DNA of 5,937 nt from Clostridia bacterium (GTDB lineage: Bacteria > Bacillota_A > Clostridia > Oscillospirales > Acutalibacteraceae). The translations under genes and the position numbers were made by a program. Where the stretch lies: NCBI GenBank assembly GCA_017445685.1, contig JAFSTS010000297.1, positions 1-5,937 on the forward strand, given 5' to 3'. The notes under the pieces are model-generated. The model saw only the letters and a list, made by a program, of their open reading frames with translations. It was not told the DNA's origin and did no database searches. Below, piece by piece: positions 5,838-5,937 of this stretch. How positions within the stretch are numbered: position 1 is the first letter of the stretch; each line of letters opens with the position of its first letter.

Positions 5838-5937
5838 TTATTTTGTTGCGAGGTAGTTGTTGATTTCCTCAATAAGTTCGTCGCAGTCTACGCCGTGAAC
5901 CATGCAAGCCTGTTCTACGCTTTCGCCTCTTGAAGCA
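5838..5937 (-). CDS. DUF1858 domain protein, 3' end only
   Basis: This is the C-terminal 32 residues of a gene cut by the window edge, reading ASRGESVEQACMVHGVDCDE then LIEEINNYLATK and a TAA stop at 5840-5838. The segment matches the end of DUF1858, also called the hybrid-cluster-protein-associated redox disulfide domain. In that family a CxxC-type motif (typically near CLGCP) directly precedes the SRGES segment, so the presumed active cysteines should lie just beyond the edge. These are small proteins of about 60-80 residues, common in anaerobes, with unproven function. The gene runs leftward and ends at the terminator at 5792-5830. Identification rests on a short fragment. Confidence 0.75.
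   Translation of the reverse strand, partial: ASRGESVEQACMVHGVDCDELIEEINNYLATK

Overview
The window looks like ordinary chromosomal core sequence from an anaerobic Firmicute of the class Clostridia, possibly Oscillospiraceae/Ruminococcaceae-like. This is inferred from four things: an Obg GTPase with a C-terminal OCT domain, Mini-ribonuclease III and TrmK (both essentially Firmicutes proteins), a DUF1858 redox-disulfide protein and a C_GCAxxG_C_C protein (both common in anaerobes), and sigma-A-like promoters with AGGAG-type ribosome binding sites. I see no transposase, phage gene, CRISPR array, tRNA or rRNA.

Layout. Positions 1-2652 hold a leftward operon, obg - mrnC - yitT, which ends in a weak candidate terminator at 33-60. 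Positions 2653-2785 are a divergent promoter region with two well-formed, back-to-back extended -10 promoters. Their identical -35 boxes form a perfect dyad. Positions 2786-5010 hold a rightward operon: yebC, a C_GCAxxG_C_C cysteine protein, and an orphan PTS-like EIIC membrane protein (PTS_EIIC_2 type). These genes overlap by 8 and 11 bases and end at a strong hairpin terminator (5040-5073). From 5086 to the right edge, two leftward genes follow: trmK and the 3' end of a DUF1858 gene. They are separated by a clear leftward terminator (5792-5830) placed almost directly against the trmK start.

Function. The leftward operon joins two ribosome-maturation activities, a 50S assembly GTPase and the 23S rRNA-processing Mini-III, to a YitT membrane protein of unknown role. 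The divergent yebC encodes a translation-linked factor, and trmK modifies tRNA, so most of the window concerns translation. The two genes after yebC fit less well: a cysteine-rich presumed redox or metal protein and a cysteine-rich EIIC-like permease without EIIA or EIIB partners. This is the least understood part of the window.

I found no convincing evidence of a new multi-gene system. The points most worth a second look are the overlapping yebC/C_GCAxxG/EIIC cassette, trmK's apparent lack of its own promoter behind a terminator, and the symmetric divergent promoter pair.
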